Part shown: positions 1 through 8,611 of the stretch, piece by piece
Layout of the letters: every line of letters begins with the position of its first letter
Position numbering within the stretch: the first letter of the stretch is position 1
NCBI RefSeq assembly: GCF_015704895.1
Contig: NZ_JADQWB010000016.1
Span: 1-64,000, forward strand
DNA from: Agrobacterium leguminum
Lineage (GTDB): Bacteria; Pseudomonadota; Alphaproteobacteria; Rhizobiales; Rhizobiaceae
Direction: 5' to 3'
Length of the DNA stretch: 64,000 nt
Notes under the pieces: generated by a model
Told to the model about the DNA's origin: nothing
What the model saw: only the letters and a program-made list of their open reading frames with translations
Database searches by the model: none
Translations under genes and position numbers: made by a program

Positions 1-121
1 TCACGAAAATCGATCTAAATCCGTCGCTATAGCTGTCCGCGACTTACTGAAATCACTGTCCCGTACTTAATGGAATTGGTGTCCGCGACTTACTGAAATG
101 CGTGTCCGCGACTTTGTGAAA
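1..121 (-). mobile_element. IS21-like element end with reiterated terminal repeats
   Basis: Positions 1-53 are a near-perfect inverted copy of 455-508, the segment just upstream of the istA fragment. The first 23 bases match exactly and there are only scattered mismatches after that. The 20-mer TGTCCGCGACTTACTGAAAT starts at 34, recurs at 80-99, and a diverged copy begins at 103. Several internal copies of the terminal repeat are typical of IS21-family ends. The orientation implies that the body of this element lies to the left, outside the window. The family is inferred from the neighbouring istA; the exact tip of the element was not determined. Confidence 0.55.
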
Positions 122-129
122 CCCGCACT

Positions 130-330
130 ACGCACTCGTCCAGTGACCCCAGAGGGGGCTTTGCCTCGTCAGAGAGACATCTTGCGAAAACCCAGTAAGT
201 AGAAGCAGAGGCGATCAGGGCTCCCACAATAGAGAGCGCGATAGTGGACCAGACGCCCAAGCCAAGTATCGCGAGAGGATAGGTTGCGTTTGGCCGGTCC
301 CGATGCGAATACCGCGGCCATGACTGCGAC
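130..330 (-). pseudogene. Gene remnant with one membrane segment, unassigned
   Basis: One minus-strand frame here reads a convincing hydrophobic helix (ILGLGVWSTIALSIVGALI, then ASASTYWVFA) followed by a polar tail. It has no start codon with a ribosome binding site and is enclosed by IS ends. It is probably the surviving piece of an integral membrane protein gene cut by IS activity. The family was not recognised, and chance hydrophobicity cannot be excluded. Confidence 0.22.
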
Positions 331-454
331 CAGGCGGCGTTTTGATACGCCTTGCGCCTCCAGCATCTTCAGTGTGGGCAAGGGAGCGATGAAGCTTATG
401 AGACTACTCTGCAAGACGGCAACAGCTCCGAGGCCTTGAAGCCCCAGAGTACGG

Positions 455-508
455 GTTTCAGTATGTCGCGGACAGTTATCGCGGCGGATTTAGATCGATT
501 TTCGTGAG
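455..508 (+). mobile_element. IS21-like element end, rightward
   Basis: This is the inverted partner of positions 1-53: its reverse complement begins with the same 23 bases as position 1 and then carries the CTGTCCGCGACATACTGAAA block. It lies directly upstream of the istA fragment, where the left end of an IS21-family element should be. Two such ends facing each other across about 400 bp suggest two insertions or an inversion. Confidence 0.55.
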
Positions 509-548
509 CGCCGATCTGGCACTTTGCCCTCCTGGTTTGAGCGAGGAC

Positions 549-860
549 ATGATGGCCAGGCGGAAGCAAGCGAGACATACTGACGTGAAGGATATCCGAT
601 CGATCCTGCGGCTTACGTTCGAGCAGGGATTATCGATACGTGCCGTTTCCGAGCGGCTGAAGATGAGCAAGACATCGGTTTCGACGTACCTGCTTCGGGC
701 AAAGGAAGCCGGGCTTGCGGTCTGGCCGCTACCTCCGGGCCTGGACGAGGACTACGTTCTTGAGCATCGACTATTCCGGCGAATGGGACGGCCCTCCACG
801 CGATACCGTCGAGCCGGCGTCACGCTCCATTTGCTGTGGCAGGAATCGGAAATCGCCTGA
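549..860 (+). pseudogene. istA: Truncated IS21-family transposase IstA (N-terminal fragment)
   Basis: IstA is the DDE transposase of IS21-type elements and binds the terminal repeats through an N-terminal helix-turn-helix. The reading frame from the MMARRK start has that domain (SIRAVSERLKMSKTSVSTYL, about residues 31-50) and the conserved block ending in LEHRLFRRMGRP. After this, the sequence jumps to GVTLHLLWQE, which in full-length relatives follows only after an additional stretch, so there is an internal deletion. The frame stops soon after, leaving about 100 residues where IstA normally has roughly 500. The DDE catalytic core and istB are missing, so the element cannot move by itself. 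An upstream GTG at 504 would extend the frame, but the GAGCGAGG sequence favours 549. Confidence 0.75.
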
Positions 861-1100
861 AACGAGAGACTGCGGTCAGCACTTTTCACCAAGTGCCAAG
901 TCGGCCATTTCCATTGCAGGGTGATGTAACGAAGTCTTTAAATAGGACGCTCCAGCTATCCGAGTGAGCGGTCCAATTGGCAAATTTTTGTTATATTATT
1001 TCAAAACAAACAACCGGTTGCTTACCACGCATACCGGTTGCTCGATTTAAGATATTATCACCTGCGGTGGGCAGGCCACATTCGATCTAACTCTTCAGGA

Positions 1101-1847
1101 CTAGTGAATGTGAAGCCCGCCATTGATATCAAGGGTGACGCCAGTCACGTAATTCGACCAATCTGACATCAGGAATGCACAGACACCGGCAACATCAACT
1201 GGTTGTCCGACGCGCCGCATGGGAATGGTCGCGGCAATATCCGTCTTGCGCTCTTCTGTCAGCTTACCTTCAAAAATATCGGTTTCGATCAGACCGGGCG
1301 CGATCGCATTGACGCGTATGTTTTTAGGCCCAAATTCGCGTGCCATCGCTTTGGCCAAGGACTGTACAGCGCCTTTCGAAGCACTGTAATGCGTGGCGCC
1401 GAAGATGCCACCGCCTCGTTGGGCTGCGATCGACCCGACCAGCACGATCGAGCCCTCACCGTTGCGAACCAGCAAAGGCATGGCCGCTTGGCAAATGTTC
1501 ATCGTGCCTTTGACATTGCACGCCATAACGGCATCGAACTCGTCTGAACTGACGTCGAAAAAGGGGGTGGAACGACTGATGCCTGCAAAAGTCAGGATCC
1601 CGAATACATCACTGAAATCGGATTCAATCCGCCCGATAACCGTCTTGCACGCCTCCGGATCGGTCACGTCGCACCCATAGCCGCGATGCTTATCACCGAG
1701 TTCGGCCGCGGCCTCCTGCGCTTTGCCTTCATCTAGATCAATAATTGCGACCGCAGCACCTTGAGCGGCCAGAAGCCGGGCAGTCGCGCGCCCGATCCCG
1801 CGTGGCGATGCACCACCCGTAACAATGACTATTTTACCATTAAGCAT
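1101..1847 (-). CDS. SDR family NAD(P)-dependent oxidoreductase
   Basis: This is a 248-residue classical short-chain dehydrogenase/reductase, the size of FabG or glucose-dehydrogenase relatives. The Rossmann glycine motif is at residues 10-19 (TGGASPRGIG), and the catalytic serine, tyrosine and lysine are S139, Y154 and K158 in HYSASK. The usual NNAG motif is altered to TFAG near residue 88. A GGAGG ribosome binding site lies 8 nt before the ATG. It is the last gene of a minus-strand operon with a ribose-type ABC importer and a lactonase-like hydrolase, so it probably oxidises or reduces a hydroxyl of the imported compound or its breakdown product. The substrate cannot be read from the sequence. 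Confidence 0.85.
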   Translation of the reverse strand: MLNGKIVIVTGGASPRGIGRATARLLAAQGAAVAIIDLDEGKAQEAAAELGDKHRGYGCDVTDPEACKTVIGRIESDFSDVFGILTFAGISRSTPFFDVSSDEFDAVMACNVKGTMNICQAAMPLLVRNGEGSIVLVGSIAAQRGGGIFGATHYSASKGAVQSLAKAMAREFGPKNIRVNAIAPGLIETDIFEGKLTEERKTDIAATIPMRRVGQPVDVAGVCAFLMSDWSNYVTGVTLDINGGLHIH

Positions 1848-1885
1848 TTATATTCCTCCAGAAATGCATTGGGGCGAGTTGGTGA

Positions 1886-3973
1886 TCAGCTGTTGCGACG
1901 TTCGCGCAATGAAATGACCGCCGCGATGATGACGGTTCCGAAGGCGATGCTGCGCACCGCGTTCGGTAAATTGGAGCCTGCAAGCAAAATTTGCAGCGAA
2001 ATCAGGAAGAGCACGCTGAGCGTTATGCTCAGAAAATGCCCCCTGCCCCCCGTTACGGCCGCGCCGCCGACAACGACGGCCGCAATGGATGGGAGCAGAT
2101 AAGGATCGCCCATCCCGAGCGTTGCCTGACCGTCAAATCCGGCCAGAAACAGACCGCAAAGCGCCGCACACCCCCCACTGACCATGAACGCAAGGATCGT
2201 CGTCGTCGGCACATTTATGCCCGACAGATAGGCAGCTCGGCGATTGCTGCCGATGGAAAACAGCTTCCGGCCGAACGACGTGCGTGTCAGAGCGAAGATG
2301 CCAGCCACGACAAAAACGACGAGAAAGAGGACGACAGGCTTGGTGCCGAACACGTTTTTGGTCATGAACCATTGAACGACCGGCAGCGCGAAGCCGGAAG
2401 GGGTTCCATTGGAGTATATGAGCGCCGCAGTTTGCAATATCCCATTGGTGCAAAGGGTTACGACGATGGCCGGAAGCCCGAACAAGGCAACTAGGATTCC
2501 ATTGAACGCTCCAATCGCGAGGCCGGTCATCAGAACCAAAGGAATTACGACACCTGCCGGCAATCCCTCTCCTGCCAATGATGTCATCAGGATAGCGCAG
2601 AATGCGATAGTCCAGGGCAAGGAAAGGTCGAGACCACCCGAAATGATCACGACCGCCTGTCCGAAGGCCAAGACGATCAAAAAGCTTGATAGAACCAGCA
2701 ACGACAGGAAGTAGTGGCTCCCGACCCGTTCGGGACCAAAAGTTAGGATCGTAGCAATCAGTACCGCTAGCAGTCCCAGGATTGCCGGAGCAGACATGCG
2801 CAAGAGATCAAAGCGCGCCTTGGCCGGTCCGCCTTTGATGGCGAGCCCCGTCGCGATTTTCACACTCGTCTCGGTAAGAGTGACCTTGGCGGCCGGCATG
2901 AGCTTCTGCCTGACCCACAACGATCTGAACGTGCCTGTGAGGTCACGCAGACTTTGCATCGATCCGCGCTTGCCAAGCATCTGTATCATCGTCGCGAACA
3001 GCAGAACGAACGACTCGACCAGGGTTCCGTAGTAGGATGAGACACCGACTACAAGCAGGATGTTCGAGAGCGTCCGCAAGACATATGCCCCAGCGATCGC
3101 ACCCAGACCTGTTCCTCGCCCACCGGCAAGCGAGGTGCCGCCAACCAGGACCGCAGCGAAGATTGTAAGAAGCATGGGATTGCCCACGAGAGGATCGCCT
3201 GCCCCCGTCTGCGCAGTGATAAACGCGCCAGCAGCGCCGTAGAAAATTCCGCCGATCACGAATGAAAAGAACCTGGTCCACTGCACGGACACACCGGCGT
3301 ATTTTGCGCCTTCCGCATCACTGCCTATTGCGTAGAGAGCGGTTCCGAAGCGGCTGTGGCGCAGCAAGAGCCAAATGCAAGCGCACACTGCGATGATGAC
3401 AATCGGCATCGGAAGAATGCTCGGGATCGCGCTGCCTGCCAAAGCTTCCTTGAAACCTTCGGGCACGGTTCCGGTCGGAAATTCGGAAACGAGCAACGTG
3501 AGCCCCTGAACGATGAACATCGAAGCAAGCGTTACAATGATCGAAGGGATGCGAAAGACAGCGACAAAGAAGCCATTGAAAGCGCCAACCAATCCTCCAA
3601 TGAGAAGTGCCAAGAAACCGAAGCTCACCTGGGACGCCACAGTGTCCTGCATCTGCGTCGCTAGAATGATGTTGACGAGTGAGATCGTCGCGCCGGCACT
3701 CAGGTCTAGTCCGCCGCCAATGACGATGATCGTCAGGCCTAATGCCGCAAGCGCGAGAGCGCATCCTCCCGCAGAAATGTAGTTTAGATCGAAGTAGCCG
3801 AACGAGGTCGGACTAAAAGTGATCTGCATCGCCAAGAGAAGGACCAGCAATGCCACTGGCGCGAGTAAATCCGACCGTTGCTTGAGATGATCAAATAACG
3901 ATCGGCCCCGACGTTTGGTGACGGAAACGCCCATGGGCTGTGTATTCATTTCTGCTGCCCGCATCATCGCCAT
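1886..3973 (-). CDS. Ribose-type ABC transporter permease, fused double unit
   Basis: This is the inner-membrane permease of a carbohydrate-type ABC importer. At 695 residues it is about twice the size of RbsC and contains two complete permease units in tandem. Each unit has the hallmark glycine/LDLS motif (GGGLDLSAG in the first half and SGGLDLS in the second) and a late GGTSLAGGRG or GGAAVTGGRG loop. RbsC-type permeases normally work as homodimers, so this is probably a covalently joined heterodimer. The ATG at 3973 shares its A with the TGA of the ATPase gene upstream, which indicates translational coupling. Internal ATGs at 3964 and 3949 are possible alternative starts. Confidence 0.85.
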   Translation of the reverse strand: MAMMRAAEMNTQPMGVSVTKRRGRSLFDHLKQRSDLLAPVALLVLLLAMQITFSPTSFGYFDLNYISAGGCALALAALGLTIIVIGGGLDLSAGATISLVNIILATQMQDTVASQVSFGFLALLIGGLVGAFNGFFVAVFRIPSIIVTLASMFIVQGLTLLVSEFPTGTVPEGFKEALAGSAIPSILPMPIVIIAVCACIWLLLRHSRFGTALYAIGSDAEGAKYAGVSVQWTRFFSFVIGGIFYGAAGAFITAQTGAGDPLVGNPMLLTIFAAVLVGGTSLAGGRGTGLGAIAGAYVLRTLSNILLVVGVSSYYGTLVESFVLLFATMIQMLGKRGSMQSLRDLTGTFRSLWVRQKLMPAAKVTLTETSVKIATGLAIKGGPAKARFDLLRMSAPAILGLLAVLIATILTFGPERVGSHYFLSLLVLSSFLIVLAFGQAVVIISGGLDLSLPWTIAFCAILMTSLAGEGLPAGVVIPLVLMTGLAIGAFNGILVALFGLPAIVVTLCTNGILQTAALIYSNGTPSGFALPVVQWFMTKNVFGTKPVVLFLVVFVVAGIFALTRTSFGRKLFSIGSNRRAAYLSGINVPTTTILAFMVSGGCAALCGLFLAGFDGQATLGMGDPYLLPSIAAVVVGGAAVTGGRGHFLSITLSVLFLISLQILLAGSNLPNAVRSIAFGTVIIAAVISLRERRNS

Positions 3974-5529
3974 CAATGGACACTCCCGGCCGCAAACGAG
4001 ACACTGTTTCCAAGCGCGGCATTCATGACCGCGTGCTCAGATATTTCCGAACGATCCTCTCGCAACTCGGAGACGATTTTTCCCCGATACATGACCAGCA
4101 CGCGAGTGGAGAGGTGAACGACCTCTTCGATTTCCGTCGAGTAAAAAAGCACCGCACCTCCTGCCTTCGCGTACTCTTGCATCAGCAGATAGATTTCGTG
4201 CTTTGTCCCGACGTCGACACCGCGTGTGGGATCCAGCATCAAAAGTATTGGGCTCTCAGTGATCAACCACTTGGCGATCGCGACCTTCTGCTGATTCCCG
4301 CCACTGAACGCCGACATGGGTTGGGAGATAGCTCGATCGGCGACCTGAACTCGCTCAAACAGTCGCTTGACCGATTTCAGTTCTCGTCTCGTATCGAGCA
4401 CACCGAGCGTCGAGAAATTCGAAAGTACAGGCAACGTCGCATTGATTTTTCCGTTCATTGTCAGGAACAGGCCATCGGTCTTTCGCTCTTCTGGAACCAG
4501 GCTGATACCGACATCTGGTGAAAGTGCATCACGCGGAGAATAAAGCTTGGTTTGGCGTCCATGGACATGCAAAATCCCGCTCGTTATTTCGACAGCGCCG
4601 AAGAGTGCCTCGAAGAGTTCCTGTTGGCCCATCCCCTGAAGAGCGGCTACGCCCAGAATTTCACCCTTGTGAAGCTCAAAGGAAACGCCTGAAACTGCCT
4701 TGCCCGTACAAACCTCCCGTGCCTCGAGAACAGGAGAAGCGGCCGGGTTGTCTTTTGGTGCCGGGAGTTTTGCCGGGAATGCTTTCGACAGAGAACGGCC
4801 GATGATCGACTCGATAATCGTATCATCGCTCGATTGGTCGACCGGGCCGTCGAGAACCGAACGTCCATTGCGCAAGACGGTCATCGTGTCGCAAAAGCGC
4901 CTTACCTCGGGAAGTCGGTGAGAAATGAAGAGAATGGTCGAGCCATTATCGCGCAGATCGCAGACAATCCGATGTAGCCAGTCGATATCTGGTCCGGAAA
5001 GGCTCGCCGTGGGCTCGTCCAGCAGAACTAGGTGCGGCCGATGATAGGCAGCACGCGCTATTTCGAGCTTCTGCCGTGTTGCAAGATCCAACGTCTTTAC
5101 TTCCTCGGAAGGATCGACGCTTGTTATGCCGAGGGAAGTAAGTGCGTCTTGGACGAGGCGTTCGCCTTCGCGAAGCTTTAGCGTTCCCCACACATAGCTT
5201 GGCTGTTTGGGCAGCAGAAAGTTTTGCGCCACGGTCAAATCCGGGCAAAGCGTCAGTTCCTGGAAAGCCGTGCGAATCCCGCTGGAATGCGCGTCTCTCG
5301 GATTCTTAAGCTCCAATACTTTGCCGTTCAGTGCGATCGTACCCTTGTCCGATCGGACCAGACCACTCAGGAGCTTGACGAGTGTGGATTTTCCGGCACC
5401 GTTTTCGCCAAGGAGAGCGTGGACCTTGCCCTTAGACACGGTGAAATTTACTTCATCCAATGCCAGCGTCGCACCATAGCGCTTTTGTATCCCCTCAACC
5501 CTGAGAGTGTGGTTTTGTTGGGCGGTCAT
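3973..5529 (-). CDS. Ribose-type ABC transporter ATP-binding protein (two ABC domains)
   Basis: This 518-residue cytoplasmic ATPase has the RbsA/XylG/MglA architecture, with two tandem ABC domains in one chain. The first domain has Walker A (GENGAGKST, near residue 40), a signature-region variant (LDLATRQKLEIARA) and Walker B with LLDEPTASL. The second has a degenerate Walker A (AALQGMGQQE), as is usual in this subfamily, but keeps LSGGNQQKVAIAKWL and MLDPTRGVDVG. GAGGTGA precedes the ATG. It lies between the binding-protein and permease genes and powers import of one, probably sugar-like, solute. Confidence 0.88.
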   Translation of the reverse strand: MTAQQNHTLRVEGIQKRYGATLALDEVNFTVSKGKVHALLGENGAGKSTLVKLLSGLVRSDKGTIALNGKVLELKNPRDAHSSGIRTAFQELTLCPDLTVAQNFLLPKQPSYVWGTLKLREGERLVQDALTSLGITSVDPSEEVKTLDLATRQKLEIARAAYHRPHLVLLDEPTASLSGPDIDWLHRIVCDLRDNGSTILFISHRLPEVRRFCDTMTVLRNGRSVLDGPVDQSSDDTIIESIIGRSLSKAFPAKLPAPKDNPAASPVLEAREVCTGKAVSGVSFELHKGEILGVAALQGMGQQELFEALFGAVEITSGILHVHGRQTKLYSPRDALSPDVGISLVPEERKTDGLFLTMNGKINATLPVLSNFSTLGVLDTRRELKSVKRLFERVQVADRAISQPMSAFSGGNQQKVAIAKWLITESPILLMLDPTRGVDVGTKHEIYLLMQEYAKAGGAVLFYSTEIEEVVHLSTRVLVMYRGKIVSELREDRSEISEHAVMNAALGNSVSFAAGSVH

Positions 5530-5617
5530 GACTTCACCTCAAGTGAGACGAATGAGAAAGAGGGTCAAAAACGGGCCTGCTTCACCTTCGACGCAGGCCC
5601 GCTCGATCAAGGATCGC

Positions 5618-6757
5618 TTAATATTCAGGCTTGGCGTTCAAAGCCGCCTGAACACCGATCTGCGGCAGGTCTGGCGAAAAGAGACCGGAGAACCAGGCGG
5701 GATTGCTGATCAGCGATGGCTGGAAGACGTTGCAACCCTCGTTCATTTCTTTCCAGGTCCCCTCCTTGCAGAGTTTCAGCTGATCCTTTTCCCTATCACT
5801 AACGAAATACGGCAAAGGTTGTACGTCCATGTGGGCAGGTTCCTTGCCACCCTCAAGAAATTCAACAGCCCGCTTGAGCTGCATCGCTCCATAAAAGAGC
5901 GGGGCCGCGTAGGTAAGGCCCGGATATCCCATCGGCCGATAGCTGTCGGTCGCGCCCTCGATGCCTTCGGCGGTCTTCAGCATCTGCACGCGGTCGCCGT
6001 TCGACGCTTCACCGGAACACGGAACCTTCTTGTCGTCCGGAATACCGGCCTCGTCTTGCAAGGCGCCCGCTGCGTAGCAGCCGGTTTGTGTCCAAACACC
6101 GTTGATCTGATCCCAGGGAACTGTCGCCGTCAGCTTTGTAAGCTCGGAACGAGCTGTTGCCTGGCTCCACATGCCAACCACCCGAGCGATAATCTTGATA
6201 TCGGGATATTTTTTGAAAACCTTTTCTGCGCCTTCATTGCGCTTCGTATCGACGGACGTTCCCGGAACGCCCGTCACCATCACAATATTGCCCTTGTAGT
6301 TGATCTGCTTGGCCATCCATTCGGCAGGGATTGCGCCAGCGTCGATCTCGTTGATGACGAGGTTGTACGCGCAGGGCTCGGTCACCTCCGCAATATACGT
6401 GAAGACCTTCACACCTTTCGCGCATGCGTTCTTGATCGTGGCATTCAATGCTGTCGGCGAGATCGGAAACATGATGATGGCATCAGCGCCTGACTGCACC
6501 ATCGCGTTGATCTGCTGTATTTGCTTCTGGGCGTCTGTTCCTGCGACCTGAACCTCGAAGTCGAGTTTGTCCTTGAGATCCTTGCTGGACGCCATGGCTT
6601 TGACGATATTTCCCGACTCGGTCTGCCAGTCGTTTCCGACGTAGCTCATGCTGAGATAGATTTTCCATTTTCCGTCTGACGATTTTGCCGTAGCGTCGAC
6701 GACGCCCAGACCAAGCGTGCACAGCAACCCTGCTACAACTGCGAGTGACTTCTTCAT
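5618..6757 (-). CDS. ABC transporter periplasmic substrate-binding protein, sugar type
   Basis: This 379-residue protein starts with a signal peptide (MKKSLAVVAGLLCTLGLG, then an ATA-like cleavage region) and continues as a type I periplasmic binding protein. The segment TDAQKQIQQINAMVQSGADA, followed by IIMFPISP, is characteristic of the RbsB-like family. The mature protein has paired cysteines that could form disulfides. AGGGAGGA precedes the ATG. It captures the solute for the ATPase and permease encoded just downstream. The ligand is unknown, and the clustered lactonase-like hydrolase suggests a lactone, sugar acid or glycosylated compound. Confidence 0.87.
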   Translation of the reverse strand: MKKSLAVVAGLLCTLGLGVVDATAKSSDGKWKIYLSMSYVGNDWQTESGNIVKAMASSKDLKDKLDFEVQVAGTDAQKQIQQINAMVQSGADAIIMFPISPTALNATIKNACAKGVKVFTYIAEVTEPCAYNLVINEIDAGAIPAEWMAKQINYKGNIVMVTGVPGTSVDTKRNEGAEKVFKKYPDIKIIARVVGMWSQATARSELTKLTATVPWDQINGVWTQTGCYAAGALQDEAGIPDDKKVPCSGEASNGDRVQMLKTAEGIEGATDSYRPMGYPGLTYAAPLFYGAMQLKRAVEFLEGGKEPAHMDVQPLPYFVSDREKDQLKLCKEGTWKEMNEGCNVFQPSLISNPAWFSGLFSPDLPQIGVQAALNAKPEY

Positions 6758-6786
6758 ACATTCCTCCCTTTGCTGAAGACATTCCC

Positions 6787-7671
6787 CTAAATCCTGGATG
6801 ACTCCCCATCCCCAAGGCAGATTTCGATGATGCGAAGCCCATCCTCCACGATGCGCGACGGAAATTGCTGCGCGAGATCAGCCTCGTGGACAGCAATCAG
6901 GCGCTTCTCGTCGTAATCGACCTGTTTCATCATCTCTTCGATCGCGAGCACACATTTCGTGTTACTGCCGGTCGCAAGGCCAACCGGAGCGTAGATCCAC
7001 TCCTGACCGACCAGTGTGCCGGGACTGCGCAGGTTGAACTTGCTGTAGACGAGGTCCCCGGCAAAGACCCATTTGTCCTGAGATTGACTGGCACCGTCAT
7101 TGCGCACCACCACATACATGTGACCCGGTGAATGAGTGTCCGGCGTGATCTTCAGATCGATGCCAGGAAAGACATCTTCCCGGTCACCATCGAGCATGGT
7201 AATTCGGCCCTGCCGCACGAGATCAACGCATTTGAGAATGTCCTGGGGATCTGTTCCGGTCGAAACAAACTGCAGCCGCGAGGGTAACGACATAGCCCAT
7301 ACCTGCTTGGCGACCTCTTCCTCCTGGACGTACAGATGAGCGTTGGGAAAGTCGTCCAGATTACCCATGTGATCGAAATGTGCATGGGTTAGGAAGATCG
7401 TGTCGATGTTCTCGGGCGCCAACCCGATCAGCGACAGCGCTTGTTTTGGGCTATGCCAGTCGGTCGGACCAAACCGGTTAACGAATGCTTTCGAGTGATC
7501 ATAGTAATTGTAGCCGACATCAATCATGGCGATGTGGCCGTGGCCCTTTATGACCGTATAGCAATATGGCAACCGGATGCTGCCTTGATTGTGTGCGCCA
7601 TAAACAATTGCGCTTTTCGGGGCTTCTCTGGTCTGGCCATATTCTAGCACCCACATGGAATAGTCGCTCAT
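6787..7671 (-). CDS. MBL-fold metallo-hydrolase, N-acyl homoserine lactonase family
   Basis: This 294-residue metallo-beta-lactamase-fold protein has the zinc-binding motif THAHFDHMG followed by further ligands in DTHSPGHMY and in FAGDLVYS. This pattern is typical of AHL and gamma-lactone hydrolases such as AiiA and AttM/BlcC. The start at 7671 was chosen because GGAGGC lies 5 nt upstream; a longer frame to 7935 would run through the upstream gene. It sits between the small unknown gene and the binding protein of the ABC importer, 30 nt from the latter, so it probably opens a lactone ring in the imported nutrient. Quorum-signal degradation is the alternative. Confidence 0.8.
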   Translation of the reverse strand: MSDYSMWVLEYGQTREAPKSAIVYGAHNQGSIRLPYCYTVIKGHGHIAMIDVGYNYYDHSKAFVNRFGPTDWHSPKQALSLIGLAPENIDTIFLTHAHFDHMGNLDDFPNAHLYVQEEEVAKQVWAMSLPSRLQFVSTGTDPQDILKCVDLVRQGRITMLDGDREDVFPGIDLKITPDTHSPGHMYVVVRNDGASQSQDKWVFAGDLVYSKFNLRSPGTLVGQEWIYAPVGLATGSNTKCVLAIEEMMKQVDYDEKRLIAVHEADLAQQFPSRIVEDGLRIIEICLGDGESSRI

Positions 7672-7687
7672 TTCGCCTCCGCATTTA

Positions 7688-8188
7688 CTAAAATGCCTGC
7701 CGGGTCGCGAGACCAATGCCGGCACAGCAGTTGCAATAGGAAACCATAGGCATCCCCGCCTGATCGTCGGCGGCAACGGCCAAAAGACGATATGCTCGCT
7801 TGAGCAAATCCAACGCATCAAACGCCTTATGGAACCGGAGACCTGAAGAGGACAGACCGGCCTCGATGCGGGTGCAGGCTTCGAGCAAAAGGGTGGCGGC
7901 CTCTCGGCAATTAACCACAACGGGCTCGAGTTCACGCGACGTTCGGCATGCAGCGAGGTTGTCGATCGCCTCTTTTAGAGCAAGCGAGTGCTCCTTGATC
8001 GATACACTGATCCCGATTTGCGTATTCGCCGACGCGCTTTTATAGAGGAGCAATACCCCTCCGAGTTGCGCAAGCACACGCCTGATTTGGTGGTAATCCT
8101 CCGATAGCTGCAAGCGACCAGGCAAGACCTCGCACGTGTAGCGTGTCTCCGATCGATTGCCTGCAGCGATCTCCCTTCGCTGAAGCAT
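7688..8188 (-). CDS. Hypothetical helical protein, first gene of the lactonase/ABC operon
   Basis: The product is about 166 residues, mostly helical and leucine/alanine rich, with no signal peptide or membrane segment. It contains several cysteines, including a C-terminal CNCC cluster. The family was not recognised. The ATG at 8188 is preceded by an excellent AGGAGG at optimal spacing, which makes it preferable to the ATG at 8221. The stop is 16 nt before the lactonase-like gene, so it appears to lead the operon. A regulatory, chaperone or ligand-binding role would be a guess. Confidence 0.6.
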   Translation of the reverse strand: MLQRREIAAGNRSETRYTCEVLPGRLQLSEDYHQIRRVLAQLGGVLLLYKSASANTQIGISVSIKEHSLALKEAIDNLAACRTSRELEPVVVNCREAATLLLEACTRIEAGLSSSGLRFHKAFDALDLLKRAYRLLAVAADDQAGMPMVSYCNCCAGIGLATRQAF

Positions 8189-8331
8189 TAGTTCCTCCTC
8201 TGCCGCATTGATGTACGGCACCTGACAAAAGTTCTATTCGGCTTCTAGATTTCAGACAATTTCAATAATAGCTTTAACCCTTCTGTTTATTTGCATAATT
8301 GGTTGTGTCGGGTAGGTACCGCCAAAACACA

Positions 8332-8360
8332 AAGGCCGCCCGTCAAACACGAGCAGCCTT
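8332..8360 (-). terminator. Probable intrinsic terminator after the HTH gene
   Basis: On the minus strand AAGGCTGC and GCGGCCTT form an 8-bp stem with one G-T pair around a 13-nt loop, followed by TTTGTGTTTT. It lies 29 nt past the stop of the small HTH gene and would end the pyc transcript before the next operon. Confidence 0.5.
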
Positions 8361-8388
8361 CATGGGAACGATGAACGGTGGTAGTTGG

Positions 8389-8607
8389 CTAGAACCTCGC
8401 GAGGTTTTTTACGACGCTCGACAATCGAGCACGGGTTTCTTCGCGAGCATCGCCGCCCTCTTCGATCGTATGAATTTCCGTGGCGGTAAGTCCGGTCGCA
8501 ATCGACATCTCGGCCAGCCCGTATCCAGCAGATATTCGCACAGCTCGAATGGTCTCACCCCATCTCTTCGGATCTGGATCAATAGCCTTCTGACACGCTC
8601 TCTCCAT
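8389..8607 (-). CDS. Small helix-turn-helix (XRE-like) protein
   Basis: This 72-residue product has an XRE-type helix-turn-helix in its centre (RAVRISAGYGLAEMSIATGL, then TATEIHTIEEG). The ATG at 8607 lies 4 nt after the pyruvate carboxylase stop codon and is preceded by GGAGATAGG, so it is probably translated from the pyc message. A longer frame to 8649 would overlap pyc. It could be an autonomous small DNA-binding regulator of the pyc/mesaconyl-CoA operon. The assignment rests on the HTH pattern only. Confidence 0.5.
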   Translation of the reverse strand: MERACQKAIDPDPKRWGETIRAVRISAGYGLAEMSIATGLTATEIHTIEEGGDAREETRARLSSVVKNLARF

Positions 8608-8611
8608 CTCG

